The notes under the pieces are model-generated. The model made no database searches. It saw nothing but the letters and a program-made list of their open reading frames with translations, and was not told where the DNA came from. The position numbers and the translations under genes are program-made. Shown here in pieces: positions 62,108 through 64,000 of a stretch of 64,000 nt of DNA; position 1 is the stretch's first letter, and every line of letters starts with the position of its first letter. The stretch lies in assembly GCF_020858115.1 (NCBI RefSeq), contig NZ_JACYMM010000002.1, forward strand, positions 496,001 to 560,000, read 5' to 3'. This DNA comes from Janthinobacterium sp. FW305-129. GTDB taxonomy: Bacteria; Pseudomonadota; Gammaproteobacteria; Burkholderiales; Burkholderiaceae_D.

Positions 62108-63343
62108 CTACACGGCCACGGCCCGCTCCAGCATCGCGTGCAGCAGCACGTTGCAGCCCGCTTCCAGGTGCTCGGGCTTGGCGTCCTCGATTTCATTGTG
62201 GCTGATGCCGTCCTTGCACGGCACGAAGATCATGCCGGCCGGCGCCAGCCGGGCCGCGTAGATGGCGTCGTGGCCGGCGCCGGACACCACGTCCATCACG
62301 GAGTAACCGAGTTTTTCAGTCGCATTGCGCACGGCGCCCACGCAGTCGGGGTGGAACGGACATGGCGGGTAATAGGACACCCTTTCCAGTGAAATGCCCA
62401 AGCCTGTTTTTTCGCGCGTGGCGTCGATGAAGGCCGTGATCTCGCCATGCATGGTGTTGAGCAGTTCATCGTTCACGTTGCGCAGGTCGATGCTGAACTT
62501 GACCTCGCCGGGGATCACGTTGCGGCTGTTCGGAAAGACCTGCACCATGCCCACCGTGCCGCGCCCATACGGCGGGTAGCGGTTGGCAATCGCCACCACC
62601 TCCTGCATGATGGTGGTGGCCACCTGCAGCGCATCCTTGCGCAGGCCCATGGGCGTGGGCCCCGCATGCGCTTCCATGCCCGTCACCACGCAGTCGTACC
62701 ACGACAGGCCCATCACGGCCGGCACCACGCCGATGATTTTATCGGCGTCTTCCAGCACGGGCCCTTGTTCGATATGCGTCTCGAAATACGCACTGATGGG
62801 ATGGTCGCCCGGCACCTGGTCTCCACGATAGCCGATGCGCGCCAGCTCCTCGCCCACCGTTTTACCTTCCGTGTCTTTCGCCGCGTACGCGGTTTCGAGC
62901 GAAAAGGCGCCGCAAAACACGCCGGAGCCCATCATCACGGGTACGAAACGCGAGCCTTCCTCGTTGGTCCAGAACGCCACCTCGATGGGCGATCGCGTCT
63001 TGATATTGAGGTCATTCAGGGTGCGCACCACTTCCAGGCCCGCCAGCACGCCGTAATTGCCATCGAACTTGCCGCCCGTGGGCTGGGTGTCGATGTGGCT
63101 GCCCGTCATCACGGGCGGCAAGGTATTGTCGGTGCCGTCGCGGCGCATGAAGACATTGCCGATCTGGTCGATGGTAATGCTCATGCCCGCCTCGCGACCC
63201 CAGCGCACCACCAGGTCGCGCCCCTGTTTGTCGAGGTCCGTCAGGGCCAGGCGCTTGACGCCGCCCTTCACTGTCGCGCCGATCTGCGCCAGTTCCATCA
63301 GGGCTGCCCACAGGCGCTCACCATTGATACGTAATTCATCCAT
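62108..63343 (-). CDS. Zn-dependent carbamoyl amidohydrolase (N-carbamoyl-beta-alanine/allantoate amidohydrolase family)
   Basis: A 411-residue M20 enzyme with the metal motifs TGSHIDTQPTGGKFDGNYGVLAGLEVV, WTNEEGSRFVP and THIEQGPVLE, the AHAGPTPMGLRKDA dimer region and the terminal SHNEIEDA His. It lies 10 bp after a dihydropyrimidinase gene, so N-carbamoyl-beta-alanine (reductive pyrimidine pathway) is the most likely substrate, rather than allantoate, which the fused enzyme at 58337 would handle. The start at 63343 has AAGGAG 7 bases upstream. Confidence 0.9.
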   Translation of the reverse strand: MDELRINGERLWAALMELAQIGATVKGGVKRLALTDLDKQGRDLVVRWGREAGMSITIDQIGNVFMRRDGTDNTLPPVMTGSHIDTQPTGGKFDGNYGVLAGLEVVRTLNDLNIKTRSPIEVAFWTNEEGSRFVPVMMGSGVFCGAFSLETAYAAKDTEGKTVGEELARIGYRGDQVPGDHPISAYFETHIEQGPVLEDADKIIGVVPAVMGLSWYDCVVTGMEAHAGPTPMGLRKDALQVATTIMQEVVAIANRYPPYGRGTVGMVQVFPNSRNVIPGEVKFSIDLRNVNDELLNTMHGEITAFIDATREKTGLGISLERVSYYPPCPFHPDCVGAVRNATEKLGYSVMDVVSGAGHDAIYAARLAPAGMIFVPCKDGISHNEIEDAKPEHLEAGCNVLLHAMLERAVAV

Positions 63344-63353
63344 CGTCAACTCC

Positions 63354-64000
<647 letters not shown>

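Noticed and set aside
61882-62205. A 107-codon plus-strand frame starting GTG after the promoter-like sequence
   Set aside because: It runs antisense into the amidohydrolase gene, has Arg/Ala-rich shadow composition in its second half and no ribosome site.

Overview
The window is a 64-kb stretch of GC-rich chromosome. Gene content and protein style point to a betaproteobacterium of the Oxalobacteraceae, most like Janthinobacterium, Duganella or Massilia. Supporting this are glnA next to ntrB, a TTG-started ispB divergent from rplU-rpmA-obgE-proB, a soluble RnfB coupled to nth, polyhydroxyalkanoate genes, and cat and urate catabolism clusters. The assignment is an inference from content; no 16S rRNA gene is present. 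There is no CRISPR array, insertion sequence or prophage. The one clearly foreign-looking gene is an AT-rich sulfatase-like gene near the right end.

Layout. 1-2.9 kb: nitrogen control (ntrB, a DUF4124 gene, glnA) with a readable sigma-54/NtrC control region. 2.9-9.8 kb: rhodanese, a HigBA/RelE-Xre type toxin-antitoxin pair, an orphan TAXI binding protein, a glutathione transferase and a large class A penicillin-binding protein. 10.2-14.7 kb: a tightly packed five-gene minus-strand operon (beta-propeller, NodB-like deacetylase, sterol-desaturase family oxidase, EI24 membrane protein, CinA-type protein) whose joint function I cannot name. 14.9-19.7 kb: FKBP isomerase, acyl-CoA-binding protein and the glycine betaine importer proVWX with a long structured leader. 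19.8-24.4 kb: PHA-system protein, a metalloprotease with a neighbouring emfourin-like inhibitor, 7Fe ferredoxin and PHA depolymerase. 24.4-28.6 kb: a TonB receptor with a Tat-type DOPA-dioxygenase-like protein, and a binding protein. 28.9-35 kb: housekeeping (rnfB-nth, proB, obgE, rpmA, rplU, ispB).

35-38.8 kb: an arsR-arsC-arsH operon without a pump, then AsmA and tRNA-Pro(CGG). 39-45.6 kb: GntP and SSF transporters and the muconate branch of catechol catabolism (catB-catC-pcaD with a divergent LysR regulator). 45.7-49.6 kb: a copper-type uptake module (DUF2946, TonB receptor, PepSY membrane protein). 49.7-53.2 kb: pqiABC. 53.3-64 kb: purine and pyrimidine ring catabolism (urate hydroxylase PuuD, M20 hydrolase, amidase, LysR regulator, a fused OHCU decarboxylase-allantoate amidohydrolase, a second carbamoyl amidohydrolase and a cut-off dihydropyrimidinase), interrupted by the AT-rich sulfatase gene.

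The genes form several coherent units: sensing and assimilation of nitrogen at the left, nitrogen release from purines and pyrimidines at the right, osmoprotectant import, carbon storage turnover and metal handling. The least explained units are the five-gene operon at 10.2-14.7 kb, the metalloprotease/inhibitor pair, the TonB receptor/dioxygenase-like pair and the sulfatase island.
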